This document shows positions 1 to 8,059 of a stretch of DNA of 42,043 nucleotides, piece after piece. The first letter of the stretch is position 1. Each line of letters begins with the position of its first letter. The translations under genes and the position numbers were made by a program. The notes beneath the pieces were generated by a model. That model made no database searches, was not told the DNA's origin, and worked only from the letters and a program-made list of their open reading frames with translations. This DNA is from Flavobacteriaceae bacterium (lineage in GTDB: Bacteria; Bacteroidota; Bacteroidia; Flavobacteriales; Flavobacteriaceae): NCBI GenBank assembly GCA_029238125.1, contig JAQWGQ010000020.1, forward strand, positions 1 through 42,043, written 5' to 3'.

Positions 1-873
1 GATTTTAATAATTGGCGCATCGAGGTAATCAAAGATTTGACTTTGTACTTGATATGTGATTTCAGTGGAAATATTGCCAAAAGGCCAAGACTCCTCAAGG
101 ATTACCAATCGATTTGTTTTCTTTACAGATTCGAGGATGGTGTTAATGTCAAGCGGGCGAATTGTGCGCAGGTCAATCAACTCAACGGAAATGTTTTCTT
201 TTTCGAGCATTTCTGCAGCAGCAGTAGCTTCTTTAAAAATTTTACCAAAAGAAACGAGTGTAACGTCTGTTCCTGTTCGTGTGATGTCTGCAACACCAAT
301 GGGAAGTACATATTCTCCGTCGGGAACTTCACCTTTATCCCCATACATTTGCTCCGATTCCATAAAAATCACCGGATCGTCATCGCGAATAGCAGCTTTG
401 AGTAGACCCTTGGCATCATAAGGATTAGAGGGCACAATGACTTTTAGCCCAGGGCAGTTGGCATACCAACTTTCAAATGCTTGAGAGTGAGTTGCTGCAA
501 GCTGTCCCGCAGAGGCCGTTGGGCCTCGGAAAACAATGGGACAAGGAAACTGACCGCCTGACATCTGACGGATTTTTGCTGCGTTATTGATAATTTGATC
601 AATCCCAACTAAAGCAAAATTGAATGTCATAAATTCAATAATCGGACGATTTCCCGTCATGGTCGAACCAACCCCTATTCCAGCAAAACCAAGTTCGGAA
701 ATCGGTGTGTCAATTACACGCTTTTCACCAAACTCATCTAACATGCCTTTCGAAGCTTTGTAAGCACCGTTGTATTCGGCCACCTCCTCGCCCATCAGAT
801 ATATGCTTTCGTCACGACGCATTTCTTCTGACATCGCTTCGCATATCGCTTCTCTGAACTGGATTGTTCTCAT
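1..873 (-). CDS. pdhB: Pyruvate dehydrogenase E1 component, beta subunit (3' end outside window)
   Basis: The minus strand is open from an ATG at 873 to the window edge, giving 291 codons of about 325 expected. It starts MRTIQFREAICEAMSEEM and continues with MGEEVAEYNGAYKASKG, DTPISELGFAGIGVG and RGPTASAGQLAATHSQ. These are the ThDP-binding and E1-beta transketolase-like segments of the E1 beta subunit, followed by the start of the transketolase C-terminal domain (VTLVSFGKI, LRTIRPLD). The product, with E1 alpha, decarboxylates pyruvate in the cytoplasm and passes the acetyl group to the E2 lipoyl domain. It diverges from etfB, and a TATTTTTG box lies 17 nt upstream of the start. Only the last ~35 residues are missing, so the family call is firm; a branched-chain 2-oxoacid E1 beta is the alternative. 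Confidence 0.95.
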   Translation of the reverse strand, partial: MRTIQFREAICEAMSEEMRRDESIYLMGEEVAEYNGAYKASKGMLDEFGEKRVIDTPISELGFAGIGVGSTMTGNRPIIEFMTFNFALVGIDQIINNAAKIRQMSGGQFPCPIVFRGPTASAGQLAATHSQAFESWYANCPGLKVIVPSNPYDAKGLLKAAIRDDDPVIFMESEQMYGDKGEVPDGEYVLPIGVADITRTGTDVTLVSFGKIFKEATAAAEMLEKENISVELIDLRTIRPLDINTILESVKKTNRLVILEESWPFGNISTEITYQVQSQIFDYLDAPIIKI

Positions 874-890
874 GCTTTTTTTTGACTGCG

Positions 891-898
891 CAAAAATA
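891..898 (-). promoter_or_regulatory. Promoter -7 box for pdhB
   Basis: On the minus strand this reads TATTTTTG, a full match to the Bacteroidota -7 consensus TAnnTTTG. The predicted transcript start is about 11 nt before the pdhB ATG. I see no clear TTTG -33 element. Confidence 0.6.
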
Positions 899-942
899 GC
901 AATATTTACAAGAATGAACCAACTTATTTTGACTTGAATAAA

Positions 943-962
943 TTATTATGCACGCATAATAA
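943..962. promoter_or_regulatory. Perfect 9-bp inverted repeat in the pdhB/etfB intergenic region (candidate operator)
   Basis: The arms TTATTATGC and GCATAATAA are exact reverse complements separated by 2 bp. The repeat covers roughly -30 to -49 relative to the predicted etfB transcript start and so would overlap the -33 region. This geometry is typical of a dimeric repressor or activator site. No regulator gene is adjacent, so the binding protein is unknown. Confidence 0.5.
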
Positions 963-977
963 TTTCAATTATTTTTC

Positions 978-985
978 TATCTTTG
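978..985 (+). promoter_or_regulatory. Promoter -7 box for etfBA
   Basis: TATCTTTG matches TAnnTTTG exactly and lies 17 nt before the etfB ATG. The predicted leader is about 10 nt, too short for a Shine-Dalgarno site, which fits flavobacterial initiation. Confidence 0.6.
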
Positions 986-1002
986 TTTTATATCTGTAAA
1001 TC

Positions 1003-1749
1003 ATGCGAATTTTAGTCTGCATCAGTTGTGTGCCTGATACAACTTCAAAAATTAATTTTAAAGACAACGATAGAATCTTTGACGAGCAAGGCGTTCAGTT
1101 TGTAATCAATCCAAATGATGAATTTGGCCTGACTCGTGCGATTTGGTTTAAAGAAAAGATTGGCGCCACTGTTGATGTTTTGCACGTGGGCGAAGCTAGT
1201 GCCGATCCTACCCTTAGAAAAGCACTTGCTATTGGCGCCGACAAAGCCATTCGAATTGACACACCTGCTACGGATGCTTTTGTCGTTTCCGATCAAATTT
1301 CAAACTATATCCAGACAAACCCTTACGAGTTGATCATCGCTGGGCGAGAGTCTATCGACTACAATGGATCTATGGTTCCAGGTATGATTGCAGCCAAGTG
1401 TGATTTGGCTTTTGTCAATACCTGTGTTAGACTAGAAATCGAGGGTTCAACTGCTTTTGCCACTCGAGAAATGGATGGAGGTATGGAGGTTCTTCGTGTT
1501 GAACTCCCGCTGATTATTGGGAGTCAAAAAGGACTTGTAGAGGAAACCGACCTCCGCATTCCGAACATGAGAGGAATCATGCAAGCAAGGCAAAAACCTC
1601 TTGCGGTTGTTCCTGCTATAGAATCATCATCCAAAACAGCGATAAACAGTTTTGAAAAACCAGCTCCAAAAGAAGCAGTCAAAATGGTCCCTGCCGACGA
1701 TATCGACCAACTCATCGACCTATTACAAAACGAAGCTAAAGTATTATAA
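1003..1749 (+). CDS. etfB: Electron transfer flavoprotein, beta subunit
   Basis: The 248-residue product starts MRILVCISCVPDTTSKINF and contains NPNDEFGLTRAIWFKE, GADKAIRI and GRESIDYNGSMVPGMIA, the signature segments of the ETF beta (FixA) family at its usual length. With EtfA it forms a soluble FAD-containing heterodimer that takes electrons from acyl-CoA dehydrogenases and passes them to the respiratory chain through an ETF-quinone oxidoreductase, which is not in this window. It lies 3 nt ahead of etfA and is clearly cotranscribed with it. The upstream palindrome at 943-962 suggests specific control. Confidence 0.96.
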   Translation: MRILVCISCVPDTTSKINFKDNDRIFDEQGVQFVINPNDEFGLTRAIWFKEKIGATVDVLHVGEASADPTLRKALAIGADKAIRIDTPATDAFVVSDQISNYIQTNPYELIIAGRESIDYNGSMVPGMIAAKCDLAFVNTCVRLEIEGSTAFATREMDGGMEVLRVELPLIIGSQKGLVEETDLRIPNMRGIMQARQKPLAVVPAIESSSKTAINSFEKPAPKEAVKMVPADDIDQLIDLLQNEAKVL

Positions 1750-1752
1750 TCC

Positions 1753-2697
1753 ATGTCAATTCTTCTATTTGCCGAATCCCAACAAGGAAAACTCAAAAAG
1801 GGCTCCGCAGAACTCTGTTCTTATGGATTTGCTCTTGCTCAACAACAAAACACCTCACTCACTATTGTGACCATAAATTGTGAAGAAACAGATCAACTCG
1901 CCCAATATGGTGCATCAAAACTGATCAACCTCAATGTAAATGTCGGCTATTTTGAGGCCTACGCATATGCGTCTGCTTTGTCTGAAATTACCAAAACAGA
2001 AAAATCTGAAATCATTGTAATCAGCAGTAGTGCTGATGCCAAGTATATGGGTGGTATTTTGGCTGGCAAACTGCAAGCTGGTTATGTTACCAATGTCGTG
2101 GAATTGCCAAGTAACAGTGAACCCCTAACGGTAAAACGTTCGGTTTTTAGCAATAAAGCGTTTGCCAACACCACTCTTGAAGGTGCAGTAAACATTATTG
2201 GTTTGGCCAATAATGTTCACGAGGAAACAACACAAAGCGCATCGACTGTTGTACAGCAGCAAGATGCACAAACGCAGATCAAATGCACACAATCGAGTAT
2301 CGAACAAAGTCAGGGAAAGGCAACCATAGCTGATGCCGATGTCGTTGTTTCTGGAGGGCGTGGCCTAAAAGGGCCTGAAAACTGGGGTCTGATTGAAGAT
2401 CTTGCCGATGTTTTGGGTGCAGCTACTGCCTGCTCAAAGCCCGTGTCCGATATGGGCTGGCGACCCCATAGTGAGCACGTCGGACAGACCGGAAAACCCG
2501 TGGCAACAAACCTGTATATCGCTGTTGGTATTTCGGGTGCGATTCAGCATTTGGCTGGTGTGAACGCATCTAAAATAAAAGTGGTGATCAACACCGATCC
2601 AGAAGCTCCATTCTTTAAGGCAGCAGATTATGGAATCGTAGGAGATGCCTTTGAGGTTCTACCAAAGTTGATAGAAAAATTAAAAGCGAGAACCTAG
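1753..2697 (+). CDS. etfA: Electron transfer flavoprotein, alpha subunit
   Basis: This 314-residue protein has the variable N-terminal nucleotide-binding-like domain (MSILLFAESQQGKLKKGS) and the conserved C-terminal FAD domain. The latter shows VSGGRGLKGPENW, SKPVSDMGWRPHSEHVGQTG, LYIAVGISGAIQHLAG and NTDPEAPFFKAADYGIVGD, from about residue 195 to the end. It binds the redox-active FAD at the dimer interface with EtfB. The gene follows etfB after 3 nt. Length and motifs are normal for the family. Confidence 0.96.
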   Translation: MSILLFAESQQGKLKKGSAELCSYGFALAQQQNTSLTIVTINCEETDQLAQYGASKLINLNVNVGYFEAYAYASALSEITKTEKSEIIVISSSADAKYMGGILAGKLQAGYVTNVVELPSNSEPLTVKRSVFSNKAFANTTLEGAVNIIGLANNVHEETTQSASTVVQQQDAQTQIKCTQSSIEQSQGKATIADADVVVSGGRGLKGPENWGLIEDLADVLGAATACSKPVSDMGWRPHSEHVGQTGKPVATNLYIAVGISGAIQHLAGVNASKIKVVINTDPEAPFFKAADYGIVGDAFEVLPKLIEKLKART

Positions 2698-2752
2698 ACG
2701 AGGATTAATCGCCTTTTTTCCATAAATTCGTTTTAATTGTTTACACGTTACA

Positions 2753-3334
2753 ATGAGTTTAGTCAAACTACAGGTCAACAGAATATCCTACAGTCAAAAT
2801 CAAAGTGGTGCCTATGCGCTAATCCTTGATGAAGTGGATGGTGTGCGCAAACTTCCCGTCATTATTGGTGAGTTTGAGGCCCAATCTATTGCTGTGGCAC
2901 TCGACGACGACATCAAACTTCAACGCCCATTTACACACGATCTGTTTCGCAACTTTTCGGTGCGATTTGAAATTCGGATCAAGCGGGTAATCATCCAAAA
3001 GCTTGTCGATGGTGTATTTTATTCAACCTTGATTTGTGAACGTGATCAGATTGAAGAAATCATCGATTCTCGTACTTCTGATGCCATCTCACTAGCTTTG
3101 CGTTTTCATGCGCCTATTTTTGCCCACGAAAATGTTCTTGAAAAAGCAGCAGTCGTTATCGACGATGAAAGCTTAGACAACCAAACGACAAACCAAACAA
3201 AAGAAACGGACGATATTCAACACTTAAGCGTAGATGAACTGCAAGCACGTATCCAGAAAGCCCTCAAAAGAGAGGAATACGAGCTGGCTGTTAAATTGCG
3301 TGACGAAATCGCCAAGCGTGAATCTGACTCTTAA
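2753..3334 (+). CDS. Bifunctional nuclease (DUF151/BFN) domain protein with C-terminal UVR motif
   Basis: The 193-residue protein has a BFN domain over residues ~1-130 (GAYALILDEVDGVRKLPVIIG, FEAQSIAVALD, SRTSDAISLALRF). An acidic linker and a helical UvrB/UvrC-type motif (~160-190, LQARIQKALKREEYELAVKLRDEI) follow. BFN proteins are reported to have RNase and DNase activity; the UVR motif usually mediates protein contacts. The role in Bacteroidota is not established. It lies 55 nt after etfA, and nupC follows in the same frame after one stop codon, so the two are probably cotranscribed. The family assignment is firm, the function open. Confidence 0.9.
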   Translation: MSLVKLQVNRISYSQNQSGAYALILDEVDGVRKLPVIIGEFEAQSIAVALDDDIKLQRPFTHDLFRNFSVRFEIRIKRVIIQKLVDGVFYSTLICERDQIEEIIDSRTSDAISLALRFHAPIFAHENVLEKAAVVIDDESLDNQTTNQTKETDDIQHLSVDELQARIQKALKREEYELAVKLRDEIAKRESDS

Positions 3335-3343
3335 AACTACTCT

Positions 3344-4684
3344 TTGATATTAGCAAGCATTCAAACTGAAATTATTCCCAACGCTGGATTGGGACTGCAA
3401 AGTGTTTTACGTGGCCTTCTCGGCCTTTTCATTCTATTGGCTATCGCCATTGCCTGCAGTGCAGACCGAAAAAATATTGCATGGAAAACTGTTGGGATCG
3501 GGTTATTGATTCAATTGATGCTCGCAATTGGCATTTTGCGTGTTGGATGGATTCAAAGTGTTTTCGAAACCATGGGTAAGCTCTTTGTCAGCATACTCGA
3601 TTTTACCAATGCTGGAAGTATTTTCTTATTTGGAGATTTGATGAATGCCGACTCCTACGGCTTTATTTTCGTTTTTCAGATTTTGCCCACCATTGTCTTT
3701 TTTGCTTCCCTGACCTCACTTCTCTTCTACCTGGGAGTGATTCAGATTGTCATCAAATTTCTTGCACTAGTCCTGACAAAAATTCTCAAAATTTCTGGAG
3801 CAGAAAGCTTGTCTGTGATCGGGAATATCTTCCTAGGCCAAACCGAAGCACCCTTGATGATCAAGGCCTATTTAGAGCGGATGAACAAGTCTGAAATCTT
3901 ACTGGTTATGATTGGCGGGATGGCAACTGTAGCTGGGGGTGTCCTTGCCGCATACATTGGTTTTTTGGGCGGAAATGATCCCGTGATGCGCTTAGAGTTT
4001 GCCAAACATTTGTTAGCTGCTTCTGTCATGGCTGCACCCGGCGCGATTGTGATTGCTAAAATTCTTTACCCACAATCCGAATCCATAAATAACGAAGTCA
4101 GCGTTTCCCTAGATAATATTGGATCCAATGCACTAGATGCCATTTCCAACGGAACTGTTGAGGGAATCAAACTCGCAACCACAATTGGTGGTATGCTTCT
4201 GGTATTTGTTGCTCTAATTGCCATGTGTAATGGAATATTGGGTTGGGTTGGTGACTGGACGACTCTCAATGATTGGTTTGCTGCAAATACCATCTATGAT
4301 GGCTTTTCTTTGGAAGCCATTCTCGGACTCATTTTCGCACCCCTGATGTGGATTATGGGAGTTCCTACTCCTGACATCATGCCAATGGGACAGCTACTCG
4401 GCATTAAACTCGCTGCAAGTGAGTTCGTAGGGTATATCCAACTTGCCGAACTCAAAGACCCAGTCAATATGATTCATCTACAATACCAAAAGTCAATTAT
4501 TATGGCCACCTATATGCTATGTGGGTTTGCCAACTTTGCTTCGATTGGAATACAAATCGGTGGAATTGGCTCTCTCGCACCAAGTCAACGCAAGGTGCTT
4601 TCCCAGTTTGGTATTCGTGCGCTTATCGGTGGAACATTGGCCTCATTAATCTCCGCAGTAATTGCGGGTGCCATCATTGGCTAA
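3344..4684 (+). CDS. nupC: Concentrative nucleoside transporter, NupC/CNT family
   Basis: This 446-residue integral membrane protein has the CNT family features. They include SADRKNIAWKTVGIGLLIQ near the start, the gate region GNIFLGQTEAPLMIKAYLERM, MATVAGGVLAAYIGFLG, and the C-terminal CGFANFASIGIQIGGIGSLAP. It imports nucleosides across the inner membrane by ion symport. The start is inferred to be TTG at 3344: the preceding gene ends at 3334 in the same frame, no in-frame ATG occurs before about residue 59, and the first transmembrane segments lie before that Met. Placement before thyA fits nucleotide salvage and synthesis. Confidence 0.92.
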   Translation: MILASIQTEIIPNAGLGLQSVLRGLLGLFILLAIAIACSADRKNIAWKTVGIGLLIQLMLAIGILRVGWIQSVFETMGKLFVSILDFTNAGSIFLFGDLMNADSYGFIFVFQILPTIVFFASLTSLLFYLGVIQIVIKFLALVLTKILKISGAESLSVIGNIFLGQTEAPLMIKAYLERMNKSEILLVMIGGMATVAGGVLAAYIGFLGGNDPVMRLEFAKHLLAASVMAAPGAIVIAKILYPQSESINNEVSVSLDNIGSNALDAISNGTVEGIKLATTIGGMLLVFVALIAMCNGILGWVGDWTTLNDWFAANTIYDGFSLEAILGLIFAPLMWIMGVPTPDIMPMGQLLGIKLAASEFVGYIQLAELKDPVNMIHLQYQKSIIMATYMLCGFANFASIGIQIGGIGSLAPSQRKVLSQFGIRALIGGTLASLISAVIAGAIIG

Positions 4685-4717
4685 TTTGGTGGATAACCCT
4701 GTGAAAAAAAGTAAATT

Positions 4718-4733
4718 ACAGATGAAAATCTGT
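4718..4733 (+). other. Small hairpin with GAAA tetraloop upstream of thyA
   Basis: A 6-bp stem ACAGAT/ATCTGT is closed by a GAAA loop in the 84-nt nupC-thyA gap. No T-run follows on the plus strand, so it is not a standard terminator. It may be an mRNA processing or stabilising element. Confidence 0.4.
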
Positions 4734-4768
4734 CGCCAAAGCACACTATTTTTATCAAAAATTTTGGA

Positions 4769-5593
4769 ATGAAACAATACCTAGATTTGGTTCGCCATGT
4801 ACTTGATCATGGCGTCGAAAAGTCTGACCGGACGGGAACAGGAACAAAAAGTGTTTTTGGCTATCAAATGCGATTTGACCTCAGTGAGGGTTTTCCCATG
4901 GTTACCACAAAAAAACTCCATCTCAAATCGATCATTTACGAACTTCTTTGGTTTCTTAAAGGCGATACCAATATTGGTTATCTCAAAGAAAATGGCGTTC
5001 GAATCTGGAACGAATGGGCAGATGAAAATGGAGATTTGGGTCCTGTATATGGGCATCAGTGGCGCAATTGGAACAGTGAAAATATCGACCAAATTAAAGA
5101 CATTGTCCAAACCCTCAAACACAACCCGGATAGTCGAAGAATGCTCGTATCGGCATGGAATCCCAGTGTGATGCCTGAACCTTCCAAACCGTTTGCTGAA
5201 AATGTAGCCAACGGAAAAGCTGCTTTACCGCCATGTCATGCTTTTTTCCAATTTTATGTTTCAGATGGTAAGCTTTCCTGTCAGCTTTACCAGCGGAGTG
5301 CCGATATTTTTTTAGGTGTTCCCTTCAATATCGCATCTTACGCGCTGTTTACCCATATGATGGCACAGGCATGTGGCTATCAGCCAGGAGACTTTATTCA
5401 CACCTTTGGGGACGCCCACATATACACCAATCACATGGAACAAATCGAGTTGCAGCTCAGTCGGGAACCAAAAACACTTCCCACTCTAAAAATCAATCCT
5501 AACAAAACGGATCTTTTTGCGTTTGACTTCTCGGATTTTACGATTGAAAACTATGACTCCCACCCACATATCAAAGGGGCTGTAGCTGTTTAA
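4769..5593 (+). CDS. thyA: Thymidylate synthase
   Basis: The 274-residue protein shows [20 protein letters not shown] near residue 19, the folate-binding segment [14 protein letters not shown], and the active site [11 protein letters not shown] with nucleophile Cys156. [21 protein letters not shown] and GDAHIYTNH follow. It methylates dUMP to dTMP using methylene-tetrahydrofolate and releases dihydrofolate. The next gene encodes the dihydrofolate reductase that recycles that product, so the two form a functional pair. Length and motifs are standard. Confidence 0.98.
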   Translation: MKQYLDLVRHVLDHGVEKSDRTGTGTKSVFGYQMRFDLSEGFPMVTTKKLHLKSIIYELLWFLKGDTNIGYLKENGVRIWNEWADENGDLGPVYGHQWRNWNSENIDQIKDIVQTLKHNPDSRRMLVSAWNPSVMPEPSKPFAENVANGKAALPPCHAFFQFYVSDGKLSCQLYQRSADIFLGVPFNIASYALFTHMMAQACGYQPGDFIHTFGDAHIYTNHMEQIELQLSREPKTLPTLKINPNKTDLFAFDFSDFTIENYDSHPHIKGAVAV

Positions 5594-5611
5594 TTTTAGG
5601 TTGTAAAGCCC

Positions 5612-5619
5612 TATGTTTG
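5612..5619 (+). promoter_or_regulatory. Promoter -7 box for the 2TM-DHFR gene
   Basis: TATGTTTG matches TAnnTTTG and lies in the 42-nt gap after thyA, giving a predicted ~10-nt leader. It suggests that the fused reductase and fabD can be transcribed independently of thyA. Confidence 0.5.
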
Positions 5620-5635
5620 CACTTGAAACAACTGT

Positions 5636-6541
5636 ATGATTTTTCGAAGTAAAAACAAGACCACCATAGATGATCGCCAAATTGATCTGGTCGATTATGC
5701 GCGTGCTCGTATTGGTCAGAAAAAGCGATTGTACTTTCACTTTGTCGCTTTTTTATTTGTGTCTCTTGTTATGGTCATTCTCAATATCGGGCTTGGCTAT
5801 GGTGCCCAGATTCAGCCATTCGGATTCCCATGGGTATTGAGCGCAGCATTGCTTTGGGGTGTTTTTTTGCTTTTACATGTTTTTCAGGTCTATGTCACCA
5901 GACGATTTATGAATCCTGCGTGGGAAAAAGAGCAAATCAAAACCCTTGTCGGCTTGCAAGAGGCACGAATCGAAAAAATCAAGCGTAAACTCGATAAAGA
6001 AGCAAGTTTTCAAGCTGACGCCGAATGGCATAAAGAGGAAAATGAAAAACCCAAGCAACGAATCACAATCATTGCAGCTGCGGCGTCAAATCATGCGCTT
6101 GGAAAAGACAATAAACTTATCTGGCACCTCTCCAAGGATTTGCAGCATTTTAAAACATTGACCAATGGCCATGCAGTCATCATGGGACGAAAGACTTTTG
6201 AGTCTATGCCAAGGGCATTGCCAAACCGAACCAACATCGTGATCACTCGGCAATCAGACTATCAAGCAGAAAATATAACAGTGACTTCGTCATTATCCGA
6301 AGCGCTTACCATTGCTCAAGACGACCCTAGACCGTTTATTATCGGGGGAGGTGAAATCTACAAAGAGGCGATGAGTATTGCTGATGAAATCGAACTCACA
6401 CGTGTGCATGCTGACTTTGATGCAGATACCTTTTTCCCAGAAATCAATTCCCACCAGTGGAAAGAAGTTTGGCGAGAAGAGCATGCTGCAGACGAAAAAC
6501 ACGCACACGCTTTTACTTTTTTACGGTATCAAAAAAAATAA
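5636..6541 (+). CDS. folA: 2TM-domain / dihydrofolate reductase fusion protein
   Basis: The 301-residue ORF joins two domains. Residues ~20-110 form a 2TM domain: KKRLYFHFVAFLFVSLVMVIL and the WVLSAALLWGVFLLLHVFQVY segment, followed by RRFMNPAWEKEQIKTL, the charged tail typical of 2TM proteins. After a charged linker (~110-140), residues ~142-300 form a complete DHFR: ITIIAAAASNHALGKDNKLIWHL, FKTLTNGHAVIMGRKTFESM, FIIGGGEIYKEA, and a C-terminal ADTFFPEI segment. DHFR reduces dihydrofolate made by ThyA to tetrahydrofolate. The reading frame is continuous and no ATG lies at the DHFR boundary, so a membrane-tethered enzyme is predicted. Stand-alone DHFRs are about 160 residues. The stop lies 1 nt before the fabD ATG. 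Confidence 0.92.
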   Translation: MIFRSKNKTTIDDRQIDLVDYARARIGQKKRLYFHFVAFLFVSLVMVILNIGLGYGAQIQPFGFPWVLSAALLWGVFLLLHVFQVYVTRRFMNPAWEKEQIKTLVGLQEARIEKIKRKLDKEASFQADAEWHKEENEKPKQRITIIAAAASNHALGKDNKLIWHLSKDLQHFKTLTNGHAVIMGRKTFESMPRALPNRTNIVITRQSDYQAENITVTSSLSEALTIAQDDPRPFIIGGGEIYKEAMSIADEIELTRVHADFDADTFFPEINSHQWKEVWREEHAADEKHAHAFTFLRYQKK

Positions 6542-6542
6542 T

Positions 6543-7424
6543 ATGAATGCTTTTGTATTTCCTGGACAAGGTTCTCAGTTTCAAGGGATGGGCAAAGACC
6601 TTGCAGATCAACATCAACAAGCTGCTGATTTGTTTGCGCAGGCCAATGATATTTTAGGGTTTTCTCTTACTGACATCATGTTTAGTGGCAGGGCGGAAGA
6701 CCTCCGTCAAACACGTGTAACCCAACCCGCTATTTTTGTTCACTCCCTGGCGGTTAGAACCGTGTTAGGGGATGGCTTTTCGCCACAAATGGTGGCTGGT
6801 CACTCTCTTGGCGAATTTTCAGCACTTACAGCCATTGGCGCTTTGACTTTTGCCGATGGTTTACGACTTGTTTCACAGCGAGCTCAGGCCATGCAAGACG
6901 CTTGCAACCAAAGTCAAGGGACCATGGCTGCCGTTCTCGCTCTTGCTGATGAGATTGTGGAAGACCTTTGTGCAAATATTGAAGGTATCGTTGTGGCAGC
7001 CAACTACAATTGTCCAGGACAATTGGTGATTTCAGGAGAAGTACCCGCTGTAGAAGCGGCCTGCGAACAGCTCAAAGAAAAAGGAGCCAAACGCGCATTA
7101 CTCCTCCCTGTTGGTGGTGCTTTTCATTCTCCGCTTATGGAACCCGCACGCGAGCAGCTAGCAGATGCGATCCGTCAAACTTCATTTGCCAAGCCGAGTT
7201 GCCCAATCTATCAAAACGTAACGGCGCAACCGACGCAAGACACCGAAGTCATCAAAAAAAATCTCATCGCTCAGCTCACTGGTCCTGTCAGATGGACACA
7301 AACCATTCAAGCAATGCGTGATGAAGGAGCAACTCATTTTGTAGAATGTGGCCCAGGAAAAGTGCTGCAAGGGCTTGTCCGCAAGATTGATAGCGATGCC
7401 CAAGTTCAAGCTGCTCTTGACTAA
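6543..7424 (+). CDS. fabD: Malonyl-CoA:acyl carrier protein transacylase
   Basis: From ATG 6543 the product is 293 residues, beginning MNAFVFPGQGSQFQGMGKDL. The nucleophile elbow GHSLG places the catalytic Ser at 88, and AFHSP places the catalytic His at 195; VTQPAIFVHSLA and GPVRWTQTI are also typical. It loads malonyl groups onto ACP for fatty acid synthesis in the cytoplasm. The frame is open upstream to 6378, but that would overlap the DHFR coding region and add no family residues, so the ATG one nucleotide after the previous stop is chosen. Translational coupling to the 2TM-DHFR gene is likely. Confidence 0.97.
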   Translation: MNAFVFPGQGSQFQGMGKDLADQHQQAADLFAQANDILGFSLTDIMFSGRAEDLRQTRVTQPAIFVHSLAVRTVLGDGFSPQMVAGHSLGEFSALTAIGALTFADGLRLVSQRAQAMQDACNQSQGTMAAVLALADEIVEDLCANIEGIVVAANYNCPGQLVISGEVPAVEAACEQLKEKGAKRALLLPVGGAFHSPLMEPAREQLADAIRQTSFAKPSCPIYQNVTAQPTQDTEVIKKNLIAQLTGPVRWTQTIQAMRDEGATHFVECGPGKVLQGLVRKIDSDAQVQAALD

Positions 7425-7433
7425 AAAGATGGG

Positions 7434-7985
7434 TTAATCATACCATTGTACTTTTTTACGCCAATCGCCGGGTTCCCGTGCAGGCATAGGCCCCTCGAAT
7501 GCTCCGATATAAAATAGCCCCAGGCATTTTTCATGATTTTCTAGAGTAATCAATTGATCAATTTTATCCAAATAAGCTGGGGTGCTCCAATACCCACCAA
7601 GACCCATTTCTGTTGCAGTTAACCATAGGTTTTGCACAGCCATAGCAGTGGCTGCGATTTCCTCCCATTCGGGCACACTCTCTTTTTCATCTCGCTTCAT
7701 GCAAATCAAAACAACCGCAGCTGAAAGCTTAATTTTGTCTGCGATAGCTTGGCTTTTCCGTTTGGAAAATTTCGGTGTCGTCTTCTTATAAGCATCGACC
7801 AAAAACCTTCCCAAGTCCGTTTTCTTTTCCCCTCGAAATACTTTAAATCGCCACGGTTCTGTCCGCCGATGGGTAGGCGCCCAATTGGCTGCTTCAAAGA
7901 GATTGTATAGTTGGGAGTCGGTTACCTCTTTACCAGAGAATTGAATGGGAAATATCGAGCGTCGATTTGCGATGATTGTTTTCAT
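7434..7985 (-). CDS. Nitroreductase family protein
   Basis: The 183-residue protein (ATG at 7985) starts MKTIIANRRSIFPIQFSG and contains ANWAPTHRRTEPWRF, ATAMAVQNLWLTATEMGLGGYW and LGLFYIGAFEGPMP, the FMN-binding pattern of the YdjA-like nitroreductase group. Such flavoenzymes reduce nitro or quinone compounds with NAD(P)H; the natural substrate is not known. An upstream in-frame start would add ten residues (MCPCHFVFCN) that do not belong to the family. It is convergent with fabD, 9 nt apart. Confidence 0.92.
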   Translation of the reverse strand: MKTIIANRRSIFPIQFSGKEVTDSQLYNLFEAANWAPTHRRTEPWRFKVFRGEKKTDLGRFLVDAYKKTTPKFSKRKSQAIADKIKLSAAVVLICMKRDEKESVPEWEEIAATAMAVQNLWLTATEMGLGGYWSTPAYLDKIDQLITLENHEKCLGLFYIGAFEGPMPAREPGDWRKKVQWYD

Positions 7986-8059
7986 ATTGCAAAATACAAA
8001 ATGACAAGGACACAACGAGCTGGATTGTTCTAAATCCTAGAAGTTGACCCCATACTCTT

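Noticed and set aside
2690-2725. Possible terminator after etfA (AGGATTAATCGCCT followed by T residues)
   Set aside because: The stem is only three pairs once mismatches are counted, too weak to call.
6378-6542. N-terminal extension of fabD into the DHFR gene
   Set aside because: The extra 55 residues overlap DHFR coding sequence; FabD proteins begin at the ATG at 6543.
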